Part shown: positions 1 through 26,879 of the stretch, piece by piece | How the letters are laid out: every line of letters begins with the position of its first letter | Position numbering within the stretch: position 1 is the first letter of the stretch | Source: Haliclona indistincta | Taxonomy: Eukaryota; Porifera; Demospongiae; Haplosclerida; Chalinidae | Length of the DNA: 64,000 bases | Assembly: GCA_964017065.1 (NCBI GenBank) | Contig: OZ024792.1 | Coordinates: forward strand, 250,501-314,500 | Direction: 5' to 3' | The notes under the pieces: generated by a model | The model's database searches: none | What the model was told of the DNA's origin: nothing | What the model saw: the letters and a program-made list of their open reading frames with translations, nothing else | Translations under genes and position numbers: made by a program

Positions 1-180
1 GCTAGCTCCACCTACCACTCACTCACCCACTTACTCACTCACCTCAACCACTTGCTCACTCACTCACTCATTCATTCACTCACTCACTCACTCACTCACT
101 CACTCACTCACCTGCTCACTCATTCATTCATTCACTCACTCACTCACCCACTCACTCACCCACTCTCTTCTCTAACCTGC
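1..180. repeat. (ACTC)n tetranucleotide tract
   Basis: A degenerate CACT/CATT repeat of about 175 bp fills the end of an intron directly before the first recognisable exon of the Trio/Kalirin-like gene. It also supplies the pyrimidine-rich context of that acceptor. Confidence 0.9.
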
Positions 181-182
181 AG

Positions 183-15591
<15,409 letters not shown>

Positions 15592-15689
15592 CTACTAGTA
15601 GATTATTCTGACCAATCAATATAGTGTGTGTATGTGTGTCTGTGTGTTATTCATTCATAAAGTTTATATTATAATATTATTACAATGTT

Positions 15690-15845
15690 CTGATACAACA
15701 ATGATTATACTGAACGATACAATGATTATACTGAACAATACAATGATTATACTGAACGATACAATGATTATACTGAACGATACAATGATTATACTGAACA
15801 ATACAATGATTATAATGAATGATTCATGATTATACTGAACGATCC
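15690..15845. repeat. 21-bp repeat, about 7 copies
   Basis: The unit ATACAATGATTATACTGAACR occupies the short interval between the convergent 3' ends of the Trio/Kalirin-like gene (15591, + strand) and receptor unit 1 (15896, - strand). Confidence 0.85.
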
Positions 15846-15895
15846 AGCGTTTTAGTCATCATTTACACATGATTTGTACAGCTGTCTAGTCTAGT

Positions 15896-17794
15896 CTAGG
15901 TGGATATTGCCTGGTAGTGAGGGTCCATCTCATAGATACCATTGCTCGCAGTAGGTAAGATGGGTGGTTGGTAGTCAGTAGCTCTCTCATAGTCTCCAAT
16001 GTAGTGTGGATGGACCTCTCCTCCCTCGGAGTGCTGCTGCTGTCCTTCAGCTATATTAGAGTAGTCAGGATCATCAAATATCTTGTGGTCATCTTGTGAC
16101 AGCTGTAAGGTGTTGTAGACAGGGGCGGTGGAGTCCTCCACTGAGCTATACACCTCATTAGAGGCTGGTGGTGAACAGCTAGGCCCTAATGAGTGATCTA
16201 GCCTGCTGTAGGGTGAGTGCTGGACTGGAGCTTCTGCTGGCTTCTTGGTGACCACGCTGTAGACAAAGCCATTCTGGATCACATGTTGAGGAGTGGTTCC
16301 CACATCGTCATATACAGCATCACCACTACCATCTGCTGGAGGGGATCGTGGTAGAGAGGTTACTGGCTCAGCATAGTCCTCTGGAGTGCTATAGGAAACA
16401 GGAAAATGAAACTCAAATTAATTCTGCATTTGGGACATGTAACAATATCAACAAGCTATAATAAGCAGGAAACTGACAATGCATAGTCTAATAAGGGCTG
16501 TTAGTCTGTGCAGCTAACTAGTCTCCTGATGGTGAAAACACAGCTCAATTTGTAGAGTGAACATGTTAAAATACATATCATGGAAACTACTCACTTCATC
16601 CCATATGTGTTGTTAATAGTCCCTTCACCACCTGCAGTCAAATGAAACACTATAATGACCAATATATCATCAACAGAATCCACTAGTTACTGCTGATGTT
16701 AGCTATTCGACATATTTAGACCAGGTTACACATGGGTTGATCCATGGATAATTGGATTATACCCACCCAAACTAACCACAGCAGCCTATATACACACACA
16801 CACACACAGCTTAGCTAGCTCATAATAATGTTAGTATAACCACTCTATGGTGAGCTGTATGTCAACATGCATGTTATCAGCACTCACTCTCTCTCACCTT
16901 TTGATCTCTTCTTCATTGTTAGCATGATAACTATTCCCACTACTAGGACAATAATGATGACCAGGAAGATAGCTCCAATGGATGCTACAGCATATAGGTA
17001 TGGTGGCACTCCTTCCTGAGGGCTGAGGAGAATAGTGGGTCGTGGTGTGGAAGAGTGAGACATGACAGCATCTGGTATAGAGGAATGGCGGGGCCCTACA
17101 GCACCAACTGATGTGCTGATGGTAGGAGAGAGTGCAGTAGTGTGTGTGTCAAGACTGGTTGATGATGGTAACACTAGTATGGTACTAGTGGTTCGTGGTG
17201 AGATCTGGTCTGCCGCAGGCTCATCTGCACATATCTCATTCTCTTCTTGTTGTGCTTGTTGTGGTCCATGACAATGTGATCCACTGTAGTTCTCAGGAGC
17301 CAGTAGTGTGAACACATTGCTCCTCATCAGAGGCTGGTCAGGATCAGCAGTTGTGTTGATCACCTGACACCAGTACTTGCCTAGTAGACTAGGACTGTAG
17401 GGCTGGTTGAGAAATGCTGTGTCTTGATATCTTGATGTCTGATCTCGTCGACCCTGTGGAAATAAAACACCTAGTCCCAGGTCCTCTACTGCTCCAGTTG
17501 TGTTCTCTCTGAACCATCTGGTCATGAATGTAGTACTAATACCATCCATTCTTCTTACAGTACACTCCAGGAATATTACTATTCGATCATTGTTGTCGTA
17601 AGGATTGCAGTCACTCAGTGTAGTTGATGGAGGCTGTCTTCTGTATTCAAAGCTGCATTCTGTGCGAGTCATAATAAGTGCCGCGGGATGATGTATTGAA
17701 CTAGTCTTTTAAAAATACCTGCTGCACTGCTTCTTGCTAGCAGCACTAGTAACAGTGGTACACACACGATAGCTCTTCCCCAGCGATGCGCCAT
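15896..17794 (-). CDS. Receptor unit 1: type A ectodomain with a unique tyrosine-rich tail
   Basis: Predicted single-pass Ig receptor of 455 aa from four exons: 17719-17794 (signal peptide starting MAHRWGRAIVCV), 16898-17659 (Ig-like domain, Ser/Thr stalk, TM), 16595-16631, and 15896-16388 (tail). Exon lengths sum to 456 codons with stop. The Ig core has LECTV, RWFRENTTG and GKYWCQV, that is Cys, Trp and Cys. The TM is about YLYAVASIGAIFLVIIIVLV followed by KKRSKG. The tail holds about 13 tyrosines, including SPYSRL (full ITIM consensus), AVYDDV, FVYSVV, EVYSSV, PVYNTL, PDYSNI and HYQAI. The ectodomain is closest to unit 11, but stalk, TM and tail differ from all other units. Not recognised as a named gene. 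Confidence 0.85.
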
Positions 17795-17824
17795 GGTTGC
17801 TCTACTAGTCCTGACAGCTAGCCT

Positions 17825-17890
17825 TTCAATACGGCGACTGCGACGTCACCGTTGGCGTTGGGCGTGTGCGGTGAGGCCGCCCCCGCAAAC
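17825..17890 (-). promoter_or_regulatory. Conserved upstream module of receptor unit 1
   Basis: About 30-95 bp upstream of the ATG lie a GC box (TGCGGGGGCGG on the minus strand), then GGTGACGTCGCAG, a CRE-like TGACGT core, then GCCGTATTGAAAG. The same arrangement recurs before other type A units, which supports a shared promoter. Factor identity is inference. Confidence 0.6.
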
Positions 17891-18584
17891 CATGCATGAT
17901 AACTTTAGAGTAGGAAATCTATAATGTAATACGTACTGTGTGTATAGTATTATTGTGTATGTGTAGTTGATGCTCTCAGTACTACACTGTACTGGTGCTG
18001 GACTGCTGCAGTCAGACCAATCATGTCACTAGCAGATACTCCATGATGATGGAGGGAGCTGTACTCTTGCTTGTCACCATTACCTGCAGCTAGCTTAGAG
18101 TCACCATGATGACCCTGCTGCACTGTGCTACTGGTAGTTGCTGTGGGATGGTTGAGGGGGCTGTACTCAGCTGATGGTGTCTGTGCAGTGGTAGCTAGCT
18201 GAGTGTGGTTCAGCTTGCTGTAAGCTGTGTCTCCTCCTCTATAGTATATAGCATTCTCTAGGTGACAGGTACTGGTTGTTACTGACCTCAGCATATGATG
18301 GGTCATCAAACACTGCAGCAGCACCTAATGTGACCTCTCCTACTAGACTGTACTCACTAATAATGGCTCCTGCTGTGGTGTGGTCTCTCTGTTGTCTAGT
18401 GCTCCTAAACATCATAATAATTGTCATGATACATGCTCTGTTATTGCACAATACCTTGTTGTTGGTTGATCATATAAGACAGCAGGTTGTAGTGTAGTGG
18501 TGCAGTGTATCATACCTACAGTATCAGACCTGTACAACAATAAACACAGCTGCAATGATGTGTGTGTGTGTGTGAGTCCTAGGG

Positions 18585-19262
18585 CTACTTCCTTTGCACT
18601 TCTCTTTTGTTCTCCTTTATTATTATTATTTGAGCTTTACAGTGCATACGTACAGTGACAAAACAAAGATAAGAGAATTATAAGTGATTAGGTTGCACTG
18701 AAGGACCAATAGCAAGTTCTGCTAGAGGCCTGAAACTACACATTAACTTTATATAGGCTTAATACGAGATCTAGTTCTTGCTGCAATGGGTGTCCATGAC
18801 CTAGTCTTGGGAGAAGATAATGTAAGACCAGGTTGACCGTCTACTGCTACATATTTGACAGTTGAAAATGGTGGTCTAACAAAATCCTCAGAGTCTGATT
18901 CAGACTGCTCACTAGCGTGAAGAGGGTAGATTGCTGACAGTACGCCTACGACTACGACGTCCCCGGACTTCAGTCCACCCATAAGTACCACTCTTGTCAA
19001 TGTGGGTTACTCCTGGGACACTGTCCCTCTCCTGGTACTCTACTGAGGGACACGAGCAAAGGTCTACTCCTTTAGTATTCTTCCTTGGGGCATCATTCAG
19101 CACATTCTCTTTGCCTAATGCCGCGGGCTCAGTAGTCTCATTTATGGTGGACTGAGGAGGTTTCTTGTTTTTCTTCTTGTTTTTGCATTTCCGCTTAGTG
19201 TTGTTTGGACGGGATTTAGCAGACTGCCATAACAAGTTGGTTTCCCCCTATTAAAACTGTTA
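18585..19262 (-). pseudogene. Inserted fragment with a frameshifted basic ORF, unknown
   Basis: A ~680 bp insertion lies in the TM-to-tail intron of receptor unit 2. Its minus-strand product starts about 19235 (KRKCKNKKKNKKPPQ, very basic; later GTYGWTEVRGRRSRRR). It changes frame near 18950 and ends with WTPIAARTRSRIKPI at 18758. The low-coordinate end has a TTATTATTATTATTT run, like a simple-repeat tail of a non-LTR element read on the minus strand. I do not recognise the protein. A retroposon fragment is the likeliest reading. Confidence 0.4.
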
Positions 19263-19342
19263 TTATAACTCACAGTATTGTTGATATTCCTCTCTATATG
19301 GTTATACTGAAACTACTCACAGCTGGCACATGCAGCTATATA

Positions 19343-19529
19343 CCGTATAGCCAGTTATTTTCATGTGGATTTAATTTTCGAACGGCTGGTGCGGGTCGAA
19401 AATTAGATTTCGAAAAATTATTTTTGCCTATTTAAAAAGTTCTGTGACGTGGCTCTGTGACGAAAATTAGACCCAGCCAAAATTTGGCTAACGAAATATT
19501 TGACCAGCGAAAAAAAACCGGCTATACAG
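19343..19529. mobile_element. 187-bp MITE with TA target duplication
   Basis: Ends CCGTATAGCC and GGCTATACAG are near-perfect inverted repeats, and TA flanks both sides. Empty sites exist in paralogous positions near 27443, 37670, 43566, 47018 and 55202, where TGCAGCTATATACACTGACC is uninterrupted. That shows the insertion point directly. The TA duplication suggests the Tc1/mariner superfamily. Confidence 0.85.
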
Positions 19530-19689
19530 TACACTGACCATCAGTGCTGTTACTGGCTGACTGCAGCTGGTGTTGCTTGGTCCTTCTCTTCTTCACTATC
19601 AGTAGCACTATAATGAGTGTTGAGATGAGCAGTAACACTACTAGTAGAGTGAGCACACTTGATACAGTCACTGATGTCACTGATACAGT

Positions 19690-21735
19690 CACTGATACTA
19701 CAGTCACTGATACTACTGTCACTGATACTAATGTCACTGATACTAATGTCACTGATACTAATGTCACTGATACTAATGTCACTGATACTACTGTCACTGA
19801 TACTAATGCCACTGATACTACTGTCACTGATACTAATGCCACTGATACTACTGTCACTGATACTAATGCCACTGATACTAATGCCACTGATACTAATGTC
19901 ACTGATACTAATGCCACTGATACTAATGTCACTGATACTAATGTCACTGATACTAATGCCACTGATACTAATGCCACTGATACTACTGTCACTGATACTA
20001 ATGCCACTGATACTACTGTCACTGATACTAATGCCACTGATACTAATGCCACTGATACTAATGTCACTGATACTAATGTCACTGATACTACTGTCACTGA
20101 TACTAATGCCACTGATACTACTGTCACTGATACTAATGTCACTGATACTACTGTCACTGATACTAATGTCACTGATACTAATGTCACTGATACTAATGTC
20201 ACTGATACTAATGTCACTGATACTAATGTCACTGATACTAATGCCACTGATACTAATGTCACTGATACTAATGTCACTGATACTACTGTCACTGATACTA
20301 ATGCCACTGATACTAATGTCACTGATACTAATGTCACTGATACTACTGTCACTGATACTAATGCCACTGATACTACTGTCACTGATACTAATGTCACTGA
20401 TACTAATGTCACTGATACTAATGCCACTGATACTAATGTCACTGATACTAATGTCACTGATACTAATGTCACTGATACTAATGTCACTGATACTAATGCC
20501 ACTGATACTACTGTCACTGATACTAATGTCACTGATACTACTGTCACTGATACTAATGCCACTGATACTAATGCCACTGATACTAATGTCACTGATACTA
20601 ATGTCACTGATACTAATGTCACTGATACTAATGTCACTGATACTAATGTCACTGATACTAATGTCACTGATACTAATGTCACTGATACTACTGTCACTGA
20701 TACTAATGTCACTGATACTAATGTCACTGATACTAATGTCACTGATACTAATGTCACTGATACTACTGTCACTGATACTACTGTCACTGATACTAATGTC
20801 ACTGATACTACTGTCACTGATACTAATGTCACTGATACTAATGTCACTGATACTAATGTCACTGATACTAATGTCACTGATACTAATGTCACTGATACTA
20901 ATGCCACTGATACTAATGTCACTGATACTAATGCCACTGATACTAATGTCACTGATACTAATGTCACTGATACTAATGTCACTGATACTACTGTCACTGA
21001 TACTAATGCCACTGATACTAATGTCACTGATACTAATGTCACTGATACTAATGCCACTGATACTAATGTCACTGATACTAATGCCACTGATACTAATGTC
21101 ACTGATACTAATGTCACTGATACTAATGCCACTGATACTAATGTCACTGATACTAATGTCACTGATACTAATGTCACTGATACTACTGTCACTGATACTA
21201 ATGCCACTGATACTAATGTCACTGATACTAATGTCACTGATACTAATGTCACTGATACTAATGCCACTGATACTAATGCCACTGATACTAATGTCACTGA
21301 TACTAATGTCACTGATACTAATGTCACTGATACTAATGTCACTGATACTAATGTCACTGATACTAATGTCACTGATACTAATGTCACTGATACTACTGTC
21401 ACTGATACTAATGTCACTGATACTAATGTCACTGATACTAATGTCACTGATACTAATGTCACTGATACTACTGTCACTGATACTACTGTCACTGATACTA
21501 ATGTCACTGATACTACTGTCACTGATACTAATGTCACTGATACTAATGTCACTGATACTAATGTCACTGATACTAATGTCACTGATACTAATGTCACTGA
21601 TACTAATGCCACTGATACTAATGTCACTGATACTAATGCCACTGATACTAATGTCACTGATACTAATGTCACTGATACTAATGCCACTGATACTAATGTC
21701 ACTGATACTAATGTCACTGATACTAATGTCACTGA
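19690..21735. repeat. 15-bp coding-type minisatellite, about 136 copies
   Basis: Unit TACTAATGTCACTGA, with TACTACTGTCACTGA and TACTAATGCCACTGA variants. On the receptor strand it reads VTLVS, VTVVS or VALVS. Homologous exons carry only a few copies (units 7 and 17) or about 27 (unit 12). The unit is stop-free in several frames on both strands, so openness alone is not evidence of coding. Confidence 0.93.
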
Positions 21736-22424
21736 TGATGATATAGTGACAATGTTAGTAGATGATGTGTCAGAGGCTGTGACTGTAAATGATACCTGTC
21801 CAGTGCGTTCTTGGTGTAACCAGCTGAATCAAAATTAATACCAGATTTAATTTGTTTACATGCGCATGCATAGTATAACCTGCTATAGTTGAGGTAAAAC
21901 TTGCACTAGGAGATGATGGAGATAGATCAGTACACGCTGTGTTTTCTACTTGTTGCACCAAAGTGCACACTGATTGACTAGTTCCCAGGAGCCAGTAGTG
22001 TGAACACATTGCTCTTCATCAGAGGCTGGTCAGGATCAGCAGTTGTGTTGATCACCTGACACCAGTACTTGCCTAGTAGACTAGGACTGTAGGGCTGGTT
22101 GAGAAATGCTGTGTTATGATATCTTGAAGAAAGATCCGTAGTGCTCAGTACATGATCATCACCAGTCCCAGGTCCTCTATTGCTCCAGTTCTATTCTCTC
22201 TGAACCACTTAATTATAGACTGGTCTGATTGAAGATCATCTCGTGTTCTCACTATCAGGTATTGTAGTAGAAGGAAGCTGTACTATATATATAAAGCAGC
22301 ACTGCTGACCTATTCACACAGTATATTTATGGCAACATTACAAAAAGGAAATTTCAGTGTCAGGAATCCAATCCAATAAAACAATTTTTTTAGCTGTATC
22401 GTCCTATAACTACAAGCGTTAGTA

Positions 22425-23871
22425 TCAGATGTAGTACGGCTCCTTGATCACAGCATCATATGTAGTATCAGTCTCTCTCATGATAGGGTCCACTATAGAG
22501 TACATATTGCCCTCCACCTCCACTGAAGGTGGTCCTCTCCTCCCAGTGGGTGTGGTGTACACACTGGTGTAGTCAGTGGTAACAGTGTCCAGTGGTTGGT
22601 AGAGTGCTGACTGAGCACCATCACAGCTAGTAGAGGAGCAGTTTAATGTAGCTGCTGGTAACTCCTGCATGTACATGGTGAGAGTATTATCATACAAAAA
22701 ATGTGGAGCACCTCATTCTTGCTGCATGAATTGGAAAAATTCCTATAACAGATCGTTAGTATAGGTCAGTGATATCATTCAGTGTTACCTTGTGCAGGAC
22801 TCAATGGATGGTTGAGAGTAGATGATATGAGCTTCATTGTTAGTGACAGATCTACAGTGATCATGATAGTCTTTGGTGTGCATGAGTAAGGTTTCATTCA
22901 TCACACAAATGATGCTAATTAATTAGAGCTATTGTACTTACTGTAATTGAGTGTCTTCATTTGCATTGTTTTCATCACCAGCTGCAGTATACTAACAATA
23001 ATAATTATAAAGTGATTTGCACATTATCATATCATGCAGCCACTCTAACTTGTCTTCTCCTCATCTTCACAATAGCTACTATCAGTATCACAATGAACAC
23101 TTGTTGTGTAGCTGCCGTCACTAGTAGTACACCTCCAAACACTCCTACACAGACTGTCACATCAGGAGCTGTGATAGAAGGACATTCAGAGGAGCTAATG
23201 GTAGATGGAGTTAGTTCAATTTGTGATGACTGCTTTGTAGGGTCAACTGAAGATGTAGCTTGCAAGATGAGCTGGTTGTCTGATAGATGAGCACATGTTA
23301 TATTATTTGTTGATTGTATTTCAGGACAGGATGATCCATTATAGTTCCCAGGAGCCAGTAGTGTGAACACATTGCTCCTCATCAGAGGCTGGTCAGGATC
23401 AGCAGTTGTGTTGATCACCTGACACCAGTACTTGCCTAGTAGACTAGGACTGTAGGGCTGGTTGAGAAATTTTGTATCTTGATATCTTGATGTCAAATCT
23501 GCACTTTGGCGGAAGATAGGATCGCCATAACCAAGGGTCTCTACAACTCCAGCTGTATTTTCTCTAAACCATCTAATCTCAATAGACTGTTCTCGGCGTC
23601 TCCATAAGTTCTCCTCGCCGCAGCACATTCTACAATCCTCACTGGACTGTTCCCACACAACACATTCTAAAAGTATACCAATCCTTTCATTTTGATCATA
23701 AGGATTACAGCCTGCTGGCACTGTAGTAGAGGGAGGTTGTGCTCTATATTCAAAGCTGCACTGTTGACCTGTTAGTAGTAGTTTATAAACAGTAACTGAG
23801 TACTAGTATCAGACTCACCTGAGCAACACTGACACTGACCACTAGTAACCAATGATGCAACACCACGATGT
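22425..23871 (-). pseudogene. Receptor unit 3: type A receptor with lost start codon
   Basis: Near-duplicate of unit 13. The Ig/stalk/TM exon (about 23065-23768; QQCSFEYRAQPPST, CNPY, LLECVV, RWFRENTAG, GKYWCQV; TM around LLVTAATQQVFIVILIVAIV) and the tail exons to 22425 are open. In unit 13 the signal-peptide exon starts ATGGTGCTGCAT; here the same position reads GTGGTGTTGCAT (about 23860) and the exon is 6 nt shorter before the donor. The nearest upstream ATG is out of frame and soon stops. The tail ends KEPYYI. The gene could be a recent null allele or use a non-AUG start. Confidence 0.7.
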
Positions 23872-23918
23872 GAGCCTACAGTTATGTTGCTGCATGTCTA
23901 GTCACTTTCCTTTTCCTA

Positions 23919-24600
23919 CCATTAAAACATGATAAAAACAAGTAGAAAGAACATTTTGTGTATTGACAACTTCCTTTTGCTATGCATCTGCTATAAGCTA
24001 GCTATAGCTTCATGTTCAATAAACAAATTATTTGTTCAATAGCGTATGTCCTTCTCTATGTAGCTGAATGCCGCATTTCGGCTGTATGCAGTCCAGCCGC
24101 AATGCAGATGCATTGCATGGAAACTGTATCGCAGTGAACATGTAATATCCTAGTGCATAATAGACAGGGGCTGTGTTTCAAGCTACTACTGCAGATTGAG
24201 TATCTTACCAATGTCCATTATGTTGACAATAACAGCTCACTAGCACATACTTGTCAGGTGATGGAGTATTCCTAGACAGATGTAGCTTGTTTGTTGTGAT
24301 GTACTCATTGGTAAGATACTCAATCTGCAGTAGTAGCTTGAAACACAGCCCCTGTCTATTATGCACTAGGATATTACATGTTCACTGCGATACAGTTTCC
24401 ATGCAATGCATCTGCATTGCGGCTGGACTGCATACAGCCGAAATGCGGCATACAGCTACATAGAGAAGGACATACGCTATTGAACAAATAATTTGTTTAT
24501 TGAACATGAAGCTATAGCTAGCTGATAGCAGATGCATAGCAAAAGGAAGTTATCAATACACAAAATGTTCTTTCTACTTGTTTTTATCATGTTTTAATGG
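23919..24600. repeat. Large inverted repeat: 295-bp arms, 92-bp spacer
   Basis: Left arm 23919-24213 and right arm 24306-24600 are almost exact reverse complements. In the duplicate block (49737-50130) only the left-arm sequence is present, followed directly by the sequence that here forms the spacer in reversed orientation. The palindrome therefore arose by inverted duplication after the block duplicated. Confidence 0.9.
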
Positions 24601-25195
24601 ATCATGAAAACATTATAATATATTATAATACATTATAACATACATTATAACATAACATATATAACATATTATAATACATAATAATTATTATAATCATGAA
24701 CTTAAGTTTTAACTACACTTTACTACATGTACTCTACATAATTCCGTAAAGTATGATATGTACGATGCCTGTAAATGTACTACATGTACTCTACATAATT
24801 CCGTAAAGTATGATATGTACGATGCCTGTAAATGTACTACATGTACTCTACATAATTCCGTAAAGTATGATATGTACGATGCCTGTAAATGTACTACATG
24901 TACTCTACATAATTCCATAAAGTAAGATATGTACGATGTGATGTAAATGTACTACATGTACTCTACATAATTCCATAAAGTATGATATGTACGAGGTGAT
25001 GTAAATGTACTACATGTACTCTACATAATTCCATAAAGTATGATATGTACGAGGTGATGTAAATGTACTACATGTACTCTACATAATTCCATAAAGTAAG
25101 ATATGTACGATGTGATGTAAATGTACTACATGTACTCTACATAATTCCATAAAGTATGATATGTACGAGGTGATGTAAATGTATTTACTCGAATT
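24600..25195. repeat. AT-rich stretch and 57-bp tandem repeat, about 8 copies
   Basis: Bases 24600-24710 are TATAATA/CATTATAA-type sequence. From about 24716 a 57-bp unit (TACTACATGTACTCTACATA, ATTCCATAAAGTATGATATG, TACGATG...) repeats about eight times. The equivalent place at 50160-50285 has two copies, and one degenerate copy occurs at about 28045 and 44185. Confidence 0.88.
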
Positions 25196-25235
25196 TGATA
25201 AGTTAAACTGTATTCTCTGTGAAATCATTGTCACG

Positions 25236-26733
25236 TCATATGTAGTATGGTTCTTTAGTCACAGTAGTGTCATATGTAGCATCAGTCTCTCTCGTGATAG
25301 GGTTCACTATAGAGTACATCTTGCCCTCCACCTCCACTGAAGGTGGTCCTCTCCTCCCAGTGGGTGTGGTGTACACACTAGTGTAGTCAGTGGCAACAGT
25401 GTCCAGTGGTTGGTAGAGTGCTGACTGAGCACCATCACAGCTAGTAGAGGAGGAGCAGTTCAGTGGTAACTCCTGCATACCGTGAGATCGCATATTGTTA
25501 ATCACATTCATTGACTGCTGCTGGGGTTTGCTTGTAATAGAACAGCTCCTACAATAGGCAGGTCACAGTAATTATAGCGATCAATTTATGATGTCATACA
25601 TTATGTGTGATTCTGGTTCTGAGTGTATACTGCTTTCCTTGTTAGTGACAGCAGAATCACCTCTCAATCTGTAGTGATGGAATATATACTTTCACTCAAG
25701 GATCAACTGAGTTGATATTTCCATCATAGAACATCACTATATTGCTTACTGTAACTGAGTACACTGATCATGATGATCTACTGTCTTGCTGTCATAACCT
25801 GCAGTACTTGCACTAGTAACATAGCCATTAGCTGTTATACACAGACCTGCAGTAGCTAGTGCTGTCTTCCTTCTTCTCTTCACTAGTATCAGTATCACTC
25901 CAGAGCAGCAGATCAGTATAGTGACCAGTAGTACACCTCCAGACACTCCTGATACAACATATACTATCACACTAGGGAGGGCAGGTGTAATGGTGGGAGA
26001 GACATCTGGTGTAGGGATGCCAGGTGTGATGGTGGTACTAACAATGGTAGATTCAGCTGGTATGGGAAAGATGGAGTATGTGGTAGTGTGATAGCTGCTC
26101 ATAGTTAGTGTCTTGGTCATAAGTACTGGAGATGAGATCAGCTGTGGGTTGCCCAGTTCATCTGCACATATTTCATTCATTTCTTGTTGCACTTGTTGTG
26201 GTCCAGAACATGTTGATTCATTATAGTTCTCAGGAGCCAGTAGTGTGAACACATTGCTCCTCATCAGAGGCTGGTCAGGATCAGCAGTTGTGTTGATCAC
26301 CTGACACCAGTACTTTCCTAGTAGACTAGGACTGTAGGGCTGATTGAGAAATGCTGTGTTATGATATCGTGATGTCTGATCTCTCTGACCCGTCTGAACA
26401 GGATCACCTAGTCCCAGGTCCTCTACTGCTCCAGTTGTGTTCTCTCTGAACCATCTGATCATGAATGTAGTACTAATATCTTCCATTCTTCTTACAATGG
26501 CCTCAAGGACTATTACTATACGATCATTATCATTGTTGTTGTAAGGACTGCAATCATTCAGTGTAGTTGATGGAGGCTGTCTCAAGAATTCAAAGCTGCA
26601 TTCTGTGTGTGTCATATTAAAGTGCCGAATGATGATGCTACTAGGATTTAAGAATACCTGCTGTACTGCTCCTTGCTAGCAGCACTAGTATCAGTAGTAC
26701 ACACACGATAGCTCCGCCCCAGCGATGCGCCAT
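25236..26733 (-). CDS. Receptor unit 4: intact type A Ig receptor, ITAM-like tail
   Basis: Five exons sum to 421 codons with stop (420 aa): 26658-26733 signal peptide (MAHRWGGAIVCVLLILVLLA), 25847-26602 Ig, stalk and TM, 25750-25798, 25600-25668, and 25236-25548 tail. The Ig core has LEAIVRR (the first core Cys is Ala here), RWFRENTTG and GKYWCQV. TM is about VIVYVVSGVSGGVLLVTILI then CCSGVILILVKRRRK. The tail has YQPL, six residues, YTSV (ITAM-like spacing), MYSIV and KEPYYI at the end. Duplicate of unit 14, whose tail is cut. Function as a surface signalling receptor is inferred from architecture. Confidence 0.85.
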
Positions 26734-26762
26734 GGTTGCTCTACTAGTCCAGACAGCTAGCC

Positions 26763-26830
26763 TTTCAATACGGCGACTGCAACGTCACCGTGGCGTTGGG
26801 CGTGAGCGGTGTGAGCCGCCCCCGCAAACC
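26763..26830 (-). promoter_or_regulatory. Conserved upstream module of receptor unit 4
   Basis: Same GC-box plus GTGACGT plus CCGTATTGAAAG arrangement as unit 1, with the CRE-like site reading GGTGACGTTGCAG. It lies between the ATG (26733) and the 3' end of type B unit 5 (26880). Confidence 0.55.
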
Positions 26831-26879
26831 ATGCGTGATAATTTTCGAGTAAAAACTTACTGTGTGCATAGTGTAACTG

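Larger units (their letters stand above)
17950..22309 (-). pseudogene. Receptor unit 2: degraded type B receptor with expanded repeat exon
   Basis: Contains remnants of an Ig exon (about 21900-22309), a TM exon (about 19532-21800) and tail exons (about 18456-18515, 18290-18404, 17950-18290). No signal-peptide exon remains: the segment that carries it in units 7 and 17 is deleted. The Ig exon also lacks about 53 nt encoding the first cysteine region. A one-base insertion (CTGTCACC versus CTTCACC in unit 5) breaks the tail near 18270. The TM segment (VLTLLVVLLLISTLIIVLLI then VKKRR) is preceded by ~136 copies of the VTLVS pentapeptide. Pair partner is unit 12, which shares the missing signal peptide and a similar Ig loss. 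Confidence 0.7.

Noticed and set aside
19544..21838. Plus-strand frames of TNVTD and MSLIL repeats
   Set aside because: Antisense of the VTLVS repeat exon. The minus-strand frame is the one linked to a TM segment shared with paralogues.
24716..25180. CRISPR array or centromeric satellite
   Set aside because: 57-bp units are head-to-tail without spacers and number only about eight.
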